Below, one piece after another: positions 1 to 8,751 of a DNA stretch of 64,000 nt (the first letter of the stretch is position 1; each line of letters begins with the position of its first letter). The notes under the pieces were generated by a model. That model was not told the origin of the DNA, ran no database searches, and saw only the letters and a program-made list of their open reading frames with translations. The stretch comes from Gaiellasilicea sp963850995 (GTDB lineage: Bacteria; Actinomycetota; Thermoleophilia; Gaiellales; Gaiellaceae), in the NCBI GenBank assembly GCA_963850995.1, contig CAWKNQ010000022.1, positions 62,001 through 126,000 on the forward strand, read 5' to 3'. The position numbers were made by a program, and so were the translations under genes.

Positions 1-2
1 CG

Positions 3-110
3 GGGATCGGCGACACGCTCAGCGGCATCTACCGGCAGGCCGAGGCGGCAGGAGTCACGACCAGCGAGGCCGCCGAACGGCTGGCTGCGGAGCGGCTCGC
101 GGCGAGCTGA
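3..110 (+). CDS. Glu/Leu/Phe/Val dehydrogenase, C-terminal end (partial)
   Basis: Only the last 35 codons lie in the window. The frame starting at base 3 reads GIGDTLSGIYRQAEAAG, then TTSEAAERLAAERLAAS and TGA. This resembles the C-terminal helix of the Glu/Leu/Phe/Val dehydrogenases, where an aromatic-containing helix is followed by a GVTT-x-xAA-x-xLA-x-xRL ending. Those enzymes oxidatively deaminate amino acids with NAD(P). The catalytic and Rossmann regions lie upstream, so substrate specificity cannot be judged. It converges on the beta-propeller gene with a 6-base gap. Confidence 0.5.
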   Translation, partial: GIGDTLSGIYRQAEAAGVTTSEAAERLAAERLAAS

Positions 111-116
111 CGAGCG

Positions 117-1007
117 TCAGCGCAGCGGTTGCCAGTCGGGCGCGAACTCCAGCACGCCGGACGTCGCTGTGATCCGGCGGGCGCCGGTGCCGTCGCGTTG
201 CAGCACCCACAGCTCCTGTTGCTCGTCGACGAAGCGGGTCATCGCGAGCCAGCGGCCGTCAGGCGAGATCGCCCGATCGCCGACGACCGGCGCAACCCGC
301 CGGAGGCCGCGGCCGTCGGGGCTGATTCGGTACGTCGACGTCGCCCGCGAGAACACGATCGTGCGCCCGTCGGGCGCCCACGCCGCCGAACTGTCCGTCG
401 TGCGGGCAGCGGTGGTCAGCCGCCGCTCGCCCGACCCGTCGGCGCGCATGATCACGAGCCCGCCCGCGAGCTGACACTCGAAAACGATGAACCGGCCCGT
501 CGGGGACCATTCGGCGTTCTGGCAGTTCGTGGTCTGGTTGGACAGCACACGGCGCCGCGTCCCGTCGAGCCGGGAGCGGAAGATCTGGAACAGGCCGCGG
601 TCGAAGCTCGTGAAGGCCAAACTCTGGCCGTCGGGCGACCAGGTCGGAGAGAGCTCGGCGAGGTGCCCGCGCGTGACCTGCCGTAACCCGCTGCCGTCGG
701 CGTTCATCACGAACACACCCTGGGTCAGCCGCGGGGTCCCGGTCCCGGAGAATGCGATCCGCCGTCCATCGGGCGACCAGGCCGCCGACCGGACGTCGGT
801 GAAGCCCGGCGGGGTGAGGTCGCGGAGGCCAGAGCCGTCGGGCGCGGTGACGAAGATGTGACCACCCTTGGGCTCGTTCCCGCCGAGGTCGCGGATGTAG
901 AGGATCGCCCCGTTTCGCCCCGGATAGGCGCTGTCGCGCGCGGCGGCGACCGAGCCGCCGGCGAGCAGCGCGAGCAGGAGCGATGCGAGTAGACCCCCGA
1001 CCCTCAC
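117..1007 (-). CDS. Secreted TolB-like (PD40) beta-propeller protein
   Basis: 296 aa. An N-terminal signal peptide is visible (MRVGGLLASLLLALLAGG, then SVAAA). The rest is a series of about six PD40/WD40-like blades with the recurring pattern WSPDGRxIAF, for example AAWSPDGRRIAFSG, TWSPDGQSLAFTS and AWAPDGRTIVFSR. This repeat is typical of TolB-type propellers that mediate protein-protein contacts outside the membrane. There is no N-terminal TolB domain and no Tol-Pal gene nearby, so a role in that system is not implied. Partner unknown. Confidence 0.8.
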   Translation of the reverse strand: MRVGGLLASLLLALLAGGSVAAARDSAYPGRNGAILYIRDLGGNEPKGGHIFVTAPDGSGLRDLTPPGFTDVRSAAWSPDGRRIAFSGTGTPRLTQGVFVMNADGSGLRQVTRGHLAELSPTWSPDGQSLAFTSFDRGLFQIFRSRLDGTRRRVLSNQTTNCQNAEWSPTGRFIVFECQLAGGLVIMRADGSGERRLTTAARTTDSSAAWAPDGRTIVFSRATSTYRISPDGRGLRRVAPVVGDRAISPDGRWLAMTRFVDEQQELWVLQRDGTGARRITATSGVLEFAPDWQPLR

Positions 1008-1052
1008 GAGAGGGCTTGTGCCCGGGTAGACGGACGGAAAACGCGGGTCGGC

Positions 1053-1421
1053 TCAGGGCCGCTTCATGAACCACTCGGTGAACTCGGCGCAGCGGCCGTC
1101 GCCCTCGAAGCGGAGCAGGTACACGTTGTCGTAGACCTTCTCGACGCTACCGCCCGCATCGAAGTATGTGCTCGCCCCGACCGCGACGGCGCGGTCGCCG
1201 TCGACGGCGTAGCACTCGTAGCTCGCGTCGAAACGGCTGGGCTCGTCAGGTTCCTCGAACCACGATTCCACAATCGCTTCGCGCCCGATGACAGGCTCGT
1301 CGTACGGGTAGTAGCGGTAGTTCGCGTCTTCGCTGAAGAGCTCGCCGATCGCGCTGCGGTCGTAGCTCTTCCACGCAGCGACGTAACGCGCCAGCCAGCG
1401 ATCGACGTCTGTCGCGTCCAT
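1053..1421 (-). CDS. SnoaL/NTF2-like family protein
   Basis: 122 aa with the small alpha+beta barrel signature of SnoaL-like proteins: an N-terminal helix (WLARYVAAWKSYD), EDANYRYYPYDEPVIGREAI, and C-terminal strands ending AEFTEWFMKRP. The family includes ketosteroid-isomerase-type enzymes and many proteins of unknown ligand. It is the last gene of a run with the methyltransferase (2-base gap) and acyl-CoA dehydrogenase. Ligand and reaction are unknown. Confidence 0.75.
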   Translation of the reverse strand: MDATDVDRWLARYVAAWKSYDRSAIGELFSEDANYRYYPYDEPVIGREAIVESWFEEPDEPSRFDASYECYAVDGDRAVAVGASTYFDAGGSVEKVYDNVYLLRFEGDGRCAEFTEWFMKRP

Positions 1422-1423
1422 CG

Positions 1424-2164
1424 TCAGCCTCCTTCCGGGAGGGTGGTGAGGTAGAGATGCGTGCGGAGCGGGTCCAGGTAGGTGCCCTCCGGCACGAGGC
1501 CCGCGAGCTGCTCGAGCAGCCGCGTCCGCTCAGCATCGGGCAACGCCGCGACCGAGCTCCAGGAAGCGATGCGCGCGAGCACGCCCTCGCGGTCGTACTC
1601 CACCGGGTTCGGGAAGCTCGCCTCGCTGAACGCCTCGAAAGGGCCGGGAAACGGCGTGCGCCAGAGCTCGCTCTCACTGTTGTGCTCCGGCGGCCTCTTG
1701 ATCGCCAGCGAGTCGAGCGCGTCGCGGGCCGCCTGCGGGAGCAGCGGCCGGCGCTCACCGTCAGCCCGGTTGAACAGGATCGCGAGCACGCCGCGCGGGC
1801 GGAGGACGCGCGCGATCTCCCGCACGGCGTCGTCGGTGCCGAACCAGTGGAACGCCTGGCCGACGAAGACCCCGTCGACGGACGCGTCCGCGAGCGGGAT
1901 CTCGGTCGCCGTGCCCGCAAGCGCCTCGGCCTCCGGCACGACGCGCTCGAGCACGGCCCGCATGCCATCCAGCGGCTCGACGGCCAGCACGCGCGCGAAG
2001 TGGCCGACGAGCTGACGCGTCAACTTCCCGGTGCCGGCCGCAAGGTCGAGGACGACCGCATCCCGCGGCAGCGGCACGGCGTCGAGCGCAGCCTCGGCGT
2101 AACCCGGTCTGCCCCGCTCGTACTCGGCCGCAGCGCGGTCGAAGGACCGAGCAAGCTCGGACAT
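1424..2164 (-). CDS. SAM-dependent class I methyltransferase
   Basis: 246 aa. The Rossmann SAM-binding motif I is VVLDLAAGTGKLTRQL (about residues 36-51), followed by VLAVEPLDGMRAVL (acidic residue for the ribose hydroxyls) and the Methyltransf_11 signature VDGVFVGQAFHWF. The FHWF motif is common in UbiE-like and trans-aconitate methyltransferase-like proteins. The substrate cannot be read from sequence. The start codon directly abuts the stop of the acyl-CoA dehydrogenase, indicating one transcript. Confidence 0.85.
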   Translation of the reverse strand: MSELARSFDRAAAEYERGRPGYAEAALDAVPLPRDAVVLDLAAGTGKLTRQLVGHFARVLAVEPLDGMRAVLERVVPEAEALAGTATEIPLADASVDGVFVGQAFHWFGTDDAVREIARVLRPRGVLAILFNRADGERRPLLPQAARDALDSLAIKRPPEHNSESELWRTPFPGPFEAFSEASFPNPVEYDREGVLARIASWSSVAALPDAERTRLLEQLAGLVPEGTYLDPLRTHLYLTTLPEGG

Positions 2165-3346
2165 CTAGCCGACGCCCGCGAGGAGGAACGCGCGGCTCTC
2201 GCGCAGCATCTCGCGCGCGATCACGAGCCGCTGCACCTCCTGCGTCCCTTCGTAGATCTGCGTGATCTTCGCGTCGCGCATGAAGCGCTCGACCGGGTAC
2301 TCCTTGATGTAGCCGTAGCCGCCGAGGATCTGCACGGCCTCGGTCGTCACCCACATGGCGACGTCGCCGCACTTCAGCTTCGCCTGCGCGGAGGCCTTGG
2401 TCAGCTCGGGGCCGTCGATGCCCGCGTCTGCCATCTGACCGAAGCGGTAGAGGAGCCCGCGCGCCGCCTCGGTTTCGGTCTCCATGTCCGCCAGCTTCGC
2501 CTGGATCAGCTGGTGCTGCGCGATCGGCTTCCCCATCGTCTCGCGCGACTTCGCGTACTCGAGCGCGTAGTCGGTCGCGCCCTGGGCGATCCCGAGCGCC
2601 TGCGCGGCGACGCCCGGGCGAGAGCGGTCGAGGATCCGCATCGCGATCCTGAAGCCCTCGCCCTCCTCGCCGAGCAGGTTCGCCGCCGGGATGCGGCAGT
2701 CGTCGAAGGTGAGCTCCCCGGTCGTCGAGCCCGAGATCCCCATCTTCGGCTCCAGCCGGGCGACGGCGAAGCCGGGCGCATCCGCCTCGACGAGGAAGGC
2801 GGAGATGCCGTCGTGTCCCGCCTCCGGGTCGGTCTTCGCGAAAACGGTGTAGAGGTTCGCGACACCCGCGTTCGTGATGAAGCGCTTGCTCCCGTTGAGG
2901 ACGTACTCGTCGCCGTCCCGGACGGCCGTCGTCCGCATCGCGGCCGAGTCGGACCCTGAGCCGGCCTCGGTCAGCGCGTAGGCGGGCAGCCACTCGCCGC
3001 TCGCGAGCTTCGGCAGGTACGCCTCCTTCTGCGCCTGGGAGCCGGCGAGCTTGATCCCGAGCGAGCCGAGCTCCTGCACCGCGAGCAGGAGGCCGCTCGT
3101 GGCGCACACCTTCGACACCTCCTCGGTCGCGACGAGCGCAAGCAGCGTGCCCGTCCCCGAGCCGCCGTGCTCCTCGTCGAAGAGAAGGCCGAAGATCTCG
3201 TGCTCGCGGAAGAGCTCGACGACGTCCCACGGGAACTCGTGTGACTCGTCGATCTCGGCCGCGCGCGGCGCCACTCGCTCGCGCGCGAGCGTGCGCACGA
3301 GCTCGCGGATCTCGCGCTGCTCCTCGGTCAGGACGTCCCAGGCCAC
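2165..3346 (-). CDS. Acyl-CoA dehydrogenase
   Basis: 393 aa, the normal length for the family. Visible signatures are YALTEAGSGSDSAAMRTTA (FAD and substrate loop, near residue 124) and QIYEGTQEVQRLVIAR near the C-terminus, where the Glu of YEGT (about residue 366) is the catalytic base of short/medium-chain enzymes. It would make the alpha,beta double bond of an acyl-CoA using FAD and pass electrons to ETF. It starts at GTG and follows a leaderless-type promoter. Substrate chain length is not determined; branched-chain acyl-CoA is possible. Confidence 0.9.
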   Translation of the reverse strand: MAWDVLTEEQREIRELVRTLARERVAPRAAEIDESHEFPWDVVELFREHEIFGLLFDEEHGGSGTGTLLALVATEEVSKVCATSGLLLAVQELGSLGIKLAGSQAQKEAYLPKLASGEWLPAYALTEAGSGSDSAAMRTTAVRDGDEYVLNGSKRFITNAGVANLYTVFAKTDPEAGHDGISAFLVEADAPGFAVARLEPKMGISGSTTGELTFDDCRIPAANLLGEEGEGFRIAMRILDRSRPGVAAQALGIAQGATDYALEYAKSRETMGKPIAQHQLIQAKLADMETETEAARGLLYRFGQMADAGIDGPELTKASAQAKLKCGDVAMWVTTEAVQILGGYGYIKEYPVERFMRDAKITQIYEGTQEVQRLVIAREMLRESRAFLLAGVG

Positions 3347-3353
3347 GGCCGGG

Positions 3354-3359
3354 ATCGTA
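3354..3359 (-). promoter_or_regulatory. Leaderless-type -10 element (TACGAT) of the acyl-CoA dehydrogenase
   Basis: On the minus strand TACGAT is followed by 7 bases and then the GTG start at 3346. No Shine-Dalgarno sequence lies between. It fits the TAnnnT plus 6-8 bases plus start rule seen repeatedly in this window. Confidence 0.5.
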
Positions 3360-3369
3360 CCCTCGGTCG

Positions 3370-3538
3370 CTAGATGGTTGATCGGTAATTGGCGTGCTCG
3401 CGGGGGCGATCCAGACCAAGCCGGGAGCCACGCTCGGCCGCGGCCAAGGCTGGTTGCCTTGGCAAGGTCGAGCGTGGCACCCGGCGACGTGTCTGGGTCG
3501 TCATCCGGGAGTGCGGTAATTGCCGATCAACCATCTAG
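3370..3538. repeat. 169-bp quasi-palindrome ending at the fumarylacetoacetase stop codon
   Basis: The outer 21-base arms (3370-3390 and 3518-3538) are reverse complements with one mismatch. Pairing continues inward with interruptions: CCAGAC against GTCTGG, and GCCACGCTCG against CGAGCGTGGC. The whole intergenic region can fold into one long hairpin. The right arm contains the TAG of fumarylacetoacetase (3535-3537). The left arm ends 24 bases before the acyl-CoA dehydrogenase start and close to its -10 element. It may be a terminator or a palindromic mobile-element relic. There is no U-tract. Confidence 0.8.
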
Positions 3539-4611
3539 GCCGGGAGGATGCGGCCGCGGACCTCGCCGAGCGGCTCGCCGCGCAGGACGACCTCGTCGCC
3601 GTCCTCGAGGAAGGTGCGCTCGCTGCCGTCGCCCAGCGCGAGCGGCCGCTCGCCGTTCCACGTCAGCTCGATCAGGCTCCCTTCGCTGCCGCGCTCAGGC
3701 CCGGAGATCGTGCCCGAGGCCATCAGGTCGCCGGTGCGGACGCTCGCGCCGTTCGAGGTCGCGTGCGCGAGCTGCTGCGGCATCGTCCAGTAGAGGCCGC
3801 TGGCGTTGCCGCGCGAGATCACGGTGCCGTTCAGCTCGATCTCGAGCGGCACGTCGAGCGCCCAGTCGCCTGTAACGCGGAGGTGCGGCAGCGGCTCCGG
3901 CTCCTGGGGCGGCCCGGCCACCCGCCTCTCCCCGAGCAGCGCGAGCGGCGTGACCCAGGCGGACACCGAGGTGGCGAAGCTCTTGCCGAGGAACGGGCCG
4001 AGCGGGACGTACTCCCACGCCTGCAGGTCGCGCGCGCTCCAGTCGTTCACGAGCACGACGCCGAAGACGTGCTCGGCGAAGGCGTCCGGCTGGACGGGCT
4101 CTCCGAGCCGGGACGGCGCGCCGACGACGAAGCCGAGCTCGAGCTCGATGTCGAGCCGGCGGGAGGGGCCGAACGTCGGCGCGTCTGCCTCCGGAGATTT
4201 CGCCTGGCCTCGCGGACGGCGGATCGGCGTCCCGCTGACGACGACCGTACCCGCCCGGCCGTGGTATCCGACCGGCAGGTGACGCCAGTTCGGGAGGAGC
4301 GGCTCTGCGTCGGGGCGGAACATCCGGCCGAGGTTGGTCGCGTGCTCGAGCGAGGAGTAGAAGTCGACGTAGTCGGCGACCGTGAACGGCAGCTGCGGCT
4401 CGACGTCGGCGAGTGCGACCGCGTCCCCCCTCTCTGCCGCCGCCGTTGCGTCTGCGGTCGCGCGCTCCCACGCAGCGCGGCCCTGCGCGAGCAAGGCGTC
4501 GAGCGACCCTTCGCCGAGGTCGACGACCGCCTCGCCGGAGCGGAAGCCGAGGTGCGAGACGCCGTCCAGCTGGAATGTGCCGAAGCCCTGTGTCGCTAAC
4601 CCCGGTGTCAC
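3535..4611 (-). CDS. Fumarylacetoacetase
   Basis: 358 aa. Hydrolyses fumarylacetoacetate to fumarate and acetoacetate, the last step of tyrosine/homogentisate breakdown. The N-terminal part carries DYVDFYSSLEHATNLGRMF. The C-terminal catalytic domain has PVGYHGRAGTVVVSG, the metal-ligand pattern DIELELGFVVG, and VNDWSARDLQAWEYVPLGPF, all typical of the two-domain eukaryotic-type enzyme. It is somewhat shorter than the roughly 420-residue animal enzyme. The GTG start at 4611 overlaps the upstream stop as GTGA, so translation is probably coupled. No homogentisate dioxygenase lies in the window. Confidence 0.92.
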   Translation of the reverse strand: MTPGLATQGFGTFQLDGVSHLGFRSGEAVVDLGEGSLDALLAQGRAAWERATADATAAAERGDAVALADVEPQLPFTVADYVDFYSSLEHATNLGRMFRPDAEPLLPNWRHLPVGYHGRAGTVVVSGTPIRRPRGQAKSPEADAPTFGPSRRLDIELELGFVVGAPSRLGEPVQPDAFAEHVFGVVLVNDWSARDLQAWEYVPLGPFLGKSFATSVSAWVTPLALLGERRVAGPPQEPEPLPHLRVTGDWALDVPLEIELNGTVISRGNASGLYWTMPQQLAHATSNGASVRTGDLMASGTISGPERGSEGSLIELTWNGERPLALGDGSERTFLEDGDEVVLRGEPLGEVRGRILPA

Positions 4612-5339
4612 AGGATCCCGAGCGCCTTCAGGTCCTCGACCGGCTCGAAGAAGGAGCAGCTGCCGACCGCGACGAGCTGGTCGCGCCGAACGCGCGCGAG
4701 CTCCTCCGGCCCGGCCTCCCGGCCCCGCCAGCGGAGCCCGTCTGCGTCCAGCTCGACCTCGCCGGTCAGCGCCGCCGCATCGTCGAAAGCGCATGCGGCG
4801 AGCACGTTGAGGAAGCCGTGGCGACCCTCGGCCGCGAGCGGGTGGTGCAGGCCGGCGGTCGCCTTGAACCGCACGCCCGCGTCGCGGCAGCACGCGAGGA
4901 AGTGGCCGAGCTCCTCGGCGGGCGGCGCCTCGGCGCCGCCGCAGCGCACCTTTGCGCGCAACCCGCGCTCCGCGAGCGCGGCGACCTTCTCCTCGAGCCC
5001 GTTCCCCAACGGCAGCTCGACGTAGACCTCGCCGAGGAGAGCGTCGAGCCCGGCTTCCCAGTGCGTCTCGACCGCCTCGATGGGGGGCGCTTGTGTTGGA
5101 ACAACACTTATTCCCCCGTCGAGCAGCACCGAGAGCTCTCGATCGTCCTCGCCGTCGAGGTCGCCGAGGCGAGACGCGGGCCAGACGAGGCGGGCCAGCA
5201 GCCAGGCGTGCTCGTCGGCGCGGGCACGCCGGTCTTCGGCAAGTGCCTCGGAGACGGGAAGGCTCGCGGGCGGGAAGGTCGGCGCATGGTCGATCAGGCG
5301 CGCGAGCGCGGCCCGGCGGGCATCGGCACGGTCGGCCAT
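4608..5339 (-). CDS. Conserved hypothetical protein coupled to fumarylacetoacetase
   Basis: 243 aa, not assigned to a family with certainty. There is no signal peptide or membrane segment. The middle alternates strands and helices (VYVELPLGNGLEEKVAALAERGLRAKVRCGG is one stretch in outline, then GVRFKATAGLHHP), suggesting a TIM-barrel-like fold with a Lys-Thr-His-His active-site candidate. This is inference. The 4-base overlap with fumarylacetoacetase and its own leaderless promoter make it the first gene of that operon, so a role in aromatic amino acid catabolism is plausible. Confidence 0.7.
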   Translation of the reverse strand: MADRADARRAALARLIDHAPTFPPASLPVSEALAEDRRARADEHAWLLARLVWPASRLGDLDGEDDRELSVLLDGGISVVPTQAPPIEAVETHWEAGLDALLGEVYVELPLGNGLEEKVAALAERGLRAKVRCGGAEAPPAEELGHFLACCRDAGVRFKATAGLHHPLAAEGRHGFLNVLAACAFDDAAALTGEVELDADGLRWRGREAGPEELARVRRDQLVAVGSCSFFEPVEDLKALGIL

Positions 5340-5346
5340 GCGGCCG

Positions 5347-5352
5347 AGTCTA
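5347..5352 (-). promoter_or_regulatory. Leaderless-type -10 element (TAGACT) for the fumarylacetoacetase operon
   Basis: On the minus strand TAGACT is followed by CGGCCGC and the ATG at 5339, a 7-base spacing with no ribosome binding site. It overlaps the end of the Fn3-repeat gene. Confidence 0.55.
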
Positions 5353-7144
5353 GGCTCGGCGGACGACGATCGTGCGGCTGAAGCCGGCCAGGTAACCGGC
5401 CCCGGCCTGATTCACGCTCATGGCGATGCGGAGGGTCGACCTGCCGCGAGGAAGCGTCGCGCGGAAGAGCGCCGCCGAGCGCCGGTTGAGCTGAACGCGC
5501 TTGATCGTCACCCACCGACCCGCGGCGGACCGTCGCTGCAGCTGGACGACGCGGCCGGCGAACGAGCGAGCGGCGACGACGCGGGTCGCCAGGCGGCCGG
5601 TCGCCGTCCGGAGGAATGAGACGGCCGGACGGACGGCGACGACCGCCGCCGAGCTCCTGCTGCCGTTCCAGCTCGCGAGATACGACGTCTGGATGGTCGG
5701 CTTCGCCAGGTAGCGCCATGACCCGTCAGCGGCGGTCAGCACCGTCGCGACCGACCGCGGCGATCCGTCGCCGTGCCGCTGCGCGAACACCGTCACCTGC
5801 TCGCCGGCGCGCCTCGTCGGGACGAGCCCGGAGAGCATGAGGCCGCGTCCGAAGACGACCTGGTGCGCCGGAGTCGCGAGCGTCACGCCGACCGTCGTGA
5901 AGGTCAGGTCTGCTCCGCGGCTCGTTCCTGCATCGCTCTCCGCGACGAGGCGGACGTGGTAGAGCGTCCCTGCCGTGAGCCCGGAGAGCGGCTCGGACAC
6001 GGCGCGAGCGGCACCGGAGCCCGCGTTCCGGGTCGGCGTCCGCGACCCGTAGCGGGTCGACGTGCCGTACTCGAAGTACCAGCGCGTCGCCCGTCCCCTC
6101 GGGTCGACAGCCCCGGTCGCGGTCGCGGTCGTGGCGCCGACGTTCTGGGCGGCCCCGGTCGTGACGGCGGGCGCCAGCGAGGTGCTGAACTCGCGATCGC
6201 CGCCGGCCCGCGTCCCCGCCGCGTTCGTCGCGACGAGGCGATAGTGGTAGGTGGTCGTCCGGCTCAACCGCGAGAGCGGGGCCGAGACGGCGACGGCCCG
6301 TGTGCCCGCGCCCGCGTTCCTGGTCGGCGTCCGCGACCCGTAGCGCGTCGACGTCCCGTACTCGAAGTACCAGCTGGTCGCGAGCCCGTTCGGCGTCAGC
6401 GTGCCGTGCAGCCTCGCCGAGGTCAGCGAGATCGAGCCCGCCGCTTCCGTCACGACGCTGGGCGGCCCACCCGTCGAGAAGCGCTGGTTCGCTCCCCTCG
6501 CCGTCCCCCCGTCGCTCGTCGCGACGAGCCGGAAGTTGTACGTCCGACCCGGCGTCAGGCCCGACACGGGCGCCGAGACGCCGACGGCGTTGCCGCCGGA
6601 GCCCGCGCTCCGTTCCGCGGTCCTCGAGCCGTAGCTCGTGCTCGTGCCGTACTCGAAGTACCACGTCGTCGCGCGACCGTTGGGGTCGACGGTGCCGGTG
6701 AGCGTCGCCGAGGACACGGTGACGCTCGTCGCGGCGCCGGTGGTCGCCACCGGCGCCGACGGGAGTCGTGAAGATCCCGTCGGCGCCCCGGCTGGTGCCT
6801 CCGGCGTTGGTCGCGACGACGCGGTAGTGATAGGTCGTGCCGGCCGCGAGCGGGGTGAGCGACGCGGAGACGGCGGCGTTGCCCGTCCCCGAGCCGGCGT
6901 TCTGGGTCGAGGTCCTGGAGCCGTAGCTCGTGCTCGTCCCGTACTCGACGTGCCAGGTGGTCGCTTGCCCGTTCGGGTTGACGGTCCCGGTCACGGTCGC
7001 GCTCGTCGCGCCGACCGAGGTGACCGGCCCCGTGATCGCCGCCGGGGCAACAACGGTTGCCGCGCCGCCGGCGACCGCCCACAGAAGCGAGCCTGCAAGC
7101 GAAAGGACGGCGATGGCGAGAGATCTGCGGATGGGTGTGAATAC
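5350..7144 (-). pseudogene. Frameshifted secreted Fn3-like repeat protein
   Basis: Reads as one protein of about 597 residues if one extra base near 6757 is removed; the span is 3n+1 bases. The N-terminus is a signal-like stretch (SLAIAVLSLAGSLLWAVAGG). Four repeats of about 97 residues follow, each with the core WYFEYGTSTxYGSRT and ending YxFRLVATxxxGTxxG. An Ig-like C-terminal region carries KRVQLNRRSAALFRATLP. No ATG, GTG or TTG precedes the signal region in frame after the TAG at 7166-7168; ATC at 7130-7132 is the nearest candidate, so the start is unresolved. Likely an extracellular adhesion or polysaccharide-contacting protein. Confidence 0.7.
6040..6957 (-). repeat. Four tandem protein-coding repeats with YGTSTxYGSRT core
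   Basis: The DNA for the core motif recurs near 6044, 6340, 6627 and 6919, a period of about 290 bases. The two copies nearer the C-terminus (STRYGSRTPTRN) are closest to each other, which suggests recent internal duplication. Similar repeats are common collapse or misassembly points, relevant to the frameshift close by. Confidence 0.85.
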
Positions 7145-7189
7145 CCCGCCGCGGTAAACGCAGTGCTAGGAGAGTGGAAGGGTTCTGTT

Positions 7190-7195
7190 TAGGCT
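7190..7195 (+). promoter_or_regulatory. Leaderless-type -10 element (TAGGCT) of the amidohydrolase
   Basis: TAGGCT, then GACCGCC, then the GTG at 7203. The 7-base spacing and lack of a ribosome binding site decide this GTG as the start. Confidence 0.55.
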
Positions 7196-7202
7196 GACCG
7201 CC

Positions 7203-8738
7203 GTGATCCTCGAGAACGGCGTCGTCAGGACGATGGATCCCTCGCTGCCAACAAGCCGGGCGCTCGCGATCGCAGGCGCGTACGTGGCCGGAGGCGTCGG
7301 CGTCCACGAGACGGCGCTGGCGAGCCCGGACGTGTTCGACCTCGGCGGCCGCTGCGTCCTCCCCGCGTTCACGGACTCGCACGTCCACTTCCCGACGTGG
7401 TCGCTCGCGCAGCGGCAGGTGAAGCTCGACGGCTCCGGCTCGCTCGACGAGGCGCTCGAGCGGATCGGCGGAGCGACGGTCCCGCCCGGGCGTTGGCTGC
7501 GCGGCTACGGCTGGCGCTCCGGCGACTGGACTCCCTCGACGGAGCCCACGAAGGAGGCGCTCGACGCCGTCACCGGCGAGACGCCGACGATCATGCTCTC
7601 CAGGGACTACCACTCGGCCTGGCTGAACTCGGCCGCCCTCGCGGTGGCGGCCGGCGACCTCGAGGTCGAGGGCGGCGTCGTCGAGCGCGACGAGGAGGGC
7701 GAGCCGACCGGGATCCTGCGCGAGGAGGCGGCCTGGCGCTTCCGTGACCGCTGGGTGGTGACGAGCCAGGACGAGTGGGTCGAGGCGACGCGCGCCGGGC
7801 TCAAGCTCGCGCACTCGCGCGGCGTCGGCGCCATCCACGACAAGGACGGCTGGATCGGCGCACCGGGGATCTTCCAGCGCCTGCGCGAGGAGGGAAACCT
7901 CACGCTCCGGGTGTGGGGATCGATCCCGCATGGGCTCCTCGACTCGGCAGCCGCCCTCTCGCTCCGGTCGGGCTTCGGCGACGACTACCTCCGCGTCGGC
8001 TACCTGAAGTGCTTCATGGACGGCACGCTCGGCTCGCAGACGGCGCGGCTGACGGACGGGTCCGGCGTGCAGCTCACGAGCCGCGAGGAGCTCGAGGAGA
8101 TCGTCACGCGCGCCGCCGAGCGAGGCTGGCCCGTCGGCGTGCACGCAATCGGCGACCAGGCGAACCGCGACGCCCTCGACGCGTTCGAAGCAACGCGCGA
8201 CGCCTGGGCGCAGAAGGGGCTGCGTCAGCGGATCGAGCATGCGCAGTGCCTGACCGCCGAGGACATACCTCGCTTCGCCGCGCTCGGCGTCGCCTGCTCG
8301 GTGCAGTTCTCCCATGCCCCGTCCGACCGCGACCTGGCCGAGCGCTTCTGGCCGGACCGGCTCGAGGGCGCGTATGCCTTCCGCTCGCTACTCGACTCGG
8401 GTGCCGTACTCGTGAACGGGTCTGACGCGCCGGTCGAGGAGCTCGACCCGCTCGCCGGCATCGCCGCGGGCGTCCTGCGCTCGATCGACGAGCGACCCGC
8501 GTGGCGGCCCGAGCAGGCGCTGACCGTCGAGCAGGCGCTCCATGCAACGTGCGTGGCGCCGCCCTGGCTCTCCCACGACGGGCGCCGCCGCGGCAAGCTC
8601 CTCCCCGGCTGGCTCGCCGACCTCGTCGTGCTCGACCGCGACCCGCTCGCGTGCGAGCCCGAGGAGCTGCGCGAGCTCGAGGTCGTCGCCACCATGGTCG
8701 GCGGCCGCTGGGTGCACAACCCGCCCCCGTGGGAATGA
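7203..8738 (+). CDS. YtcJ-like metal-dependent amidohydrolase (Amidohydro_3)
   Basis: 511 aa, the usual length for this family. The metal-binding HxH is in TDSHVHFPTW (about residue 63). Further ligands are likely in VGVHAIGDQANRDAL and in VNGSDAPVEELDPL. C-terminal VEQALHATCVAPPWLS followed by GKLLPGWLADLVVLDRDPL is the typical amidohydrolase ending. No signal peptide, so cytoplasmic. Such enzymes hydrolyse amide, formamide or cyclic amide bonds, but the substrate is unknown. It converges on pepT with a 13-base gap. Confidence 0.88.
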   Translation: MILENGVVRTMDPSLPTSRALAIAGAYVAGGVGVHETALASPDVFDLGGRCVLPAFTDSHVHFPTWSLAQRQVKLDGSGSLDEALERIGGATVPPGRWLRGYGWRSGDWTPSTEPTKEALDAVTGETPTIMLSRDYHSAWLNSAALAVAAGDLEVEGGVVERDEEGEPTGILREEAAWRFRDRWVVTSQDEWVEATRAGLKLAHSRGVGAIHDKDGWIGAPGIFQRLREEGNLTLRVWGSIPHGLLDSAAALSLRSGFGDDYLRVGYLKCFMDGTLGSQTARLTDGSGVQLTSREELEEIVTRAAERGWPVGVHAIGDQANRDALDAFEATRDAWAQKGLRQRIEHAQCLTAEDIPRFAALGVACSVQFSHAPSDRDLAERFWPDRLEGAYAFRSLLDSGAVLVNGSDAPVEELDPLAGIAAGVLRSIDERPAWRPEQALTVEQALHATCVAPPWLSHDGRRRGKLLPGWLADLVVLDRDPLACEPEELRELEVVATMVGGRWVHNPPPWE

Positions 8739-8751
8739 CCGGCGGCGACTG

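Noticed and set aside
2506..2865. Arg/Ser-rich frame within the acyl-CoA dehydrogenase
   Set aside because: Composition of a GC-rich alternate frame, no start signal of its own.
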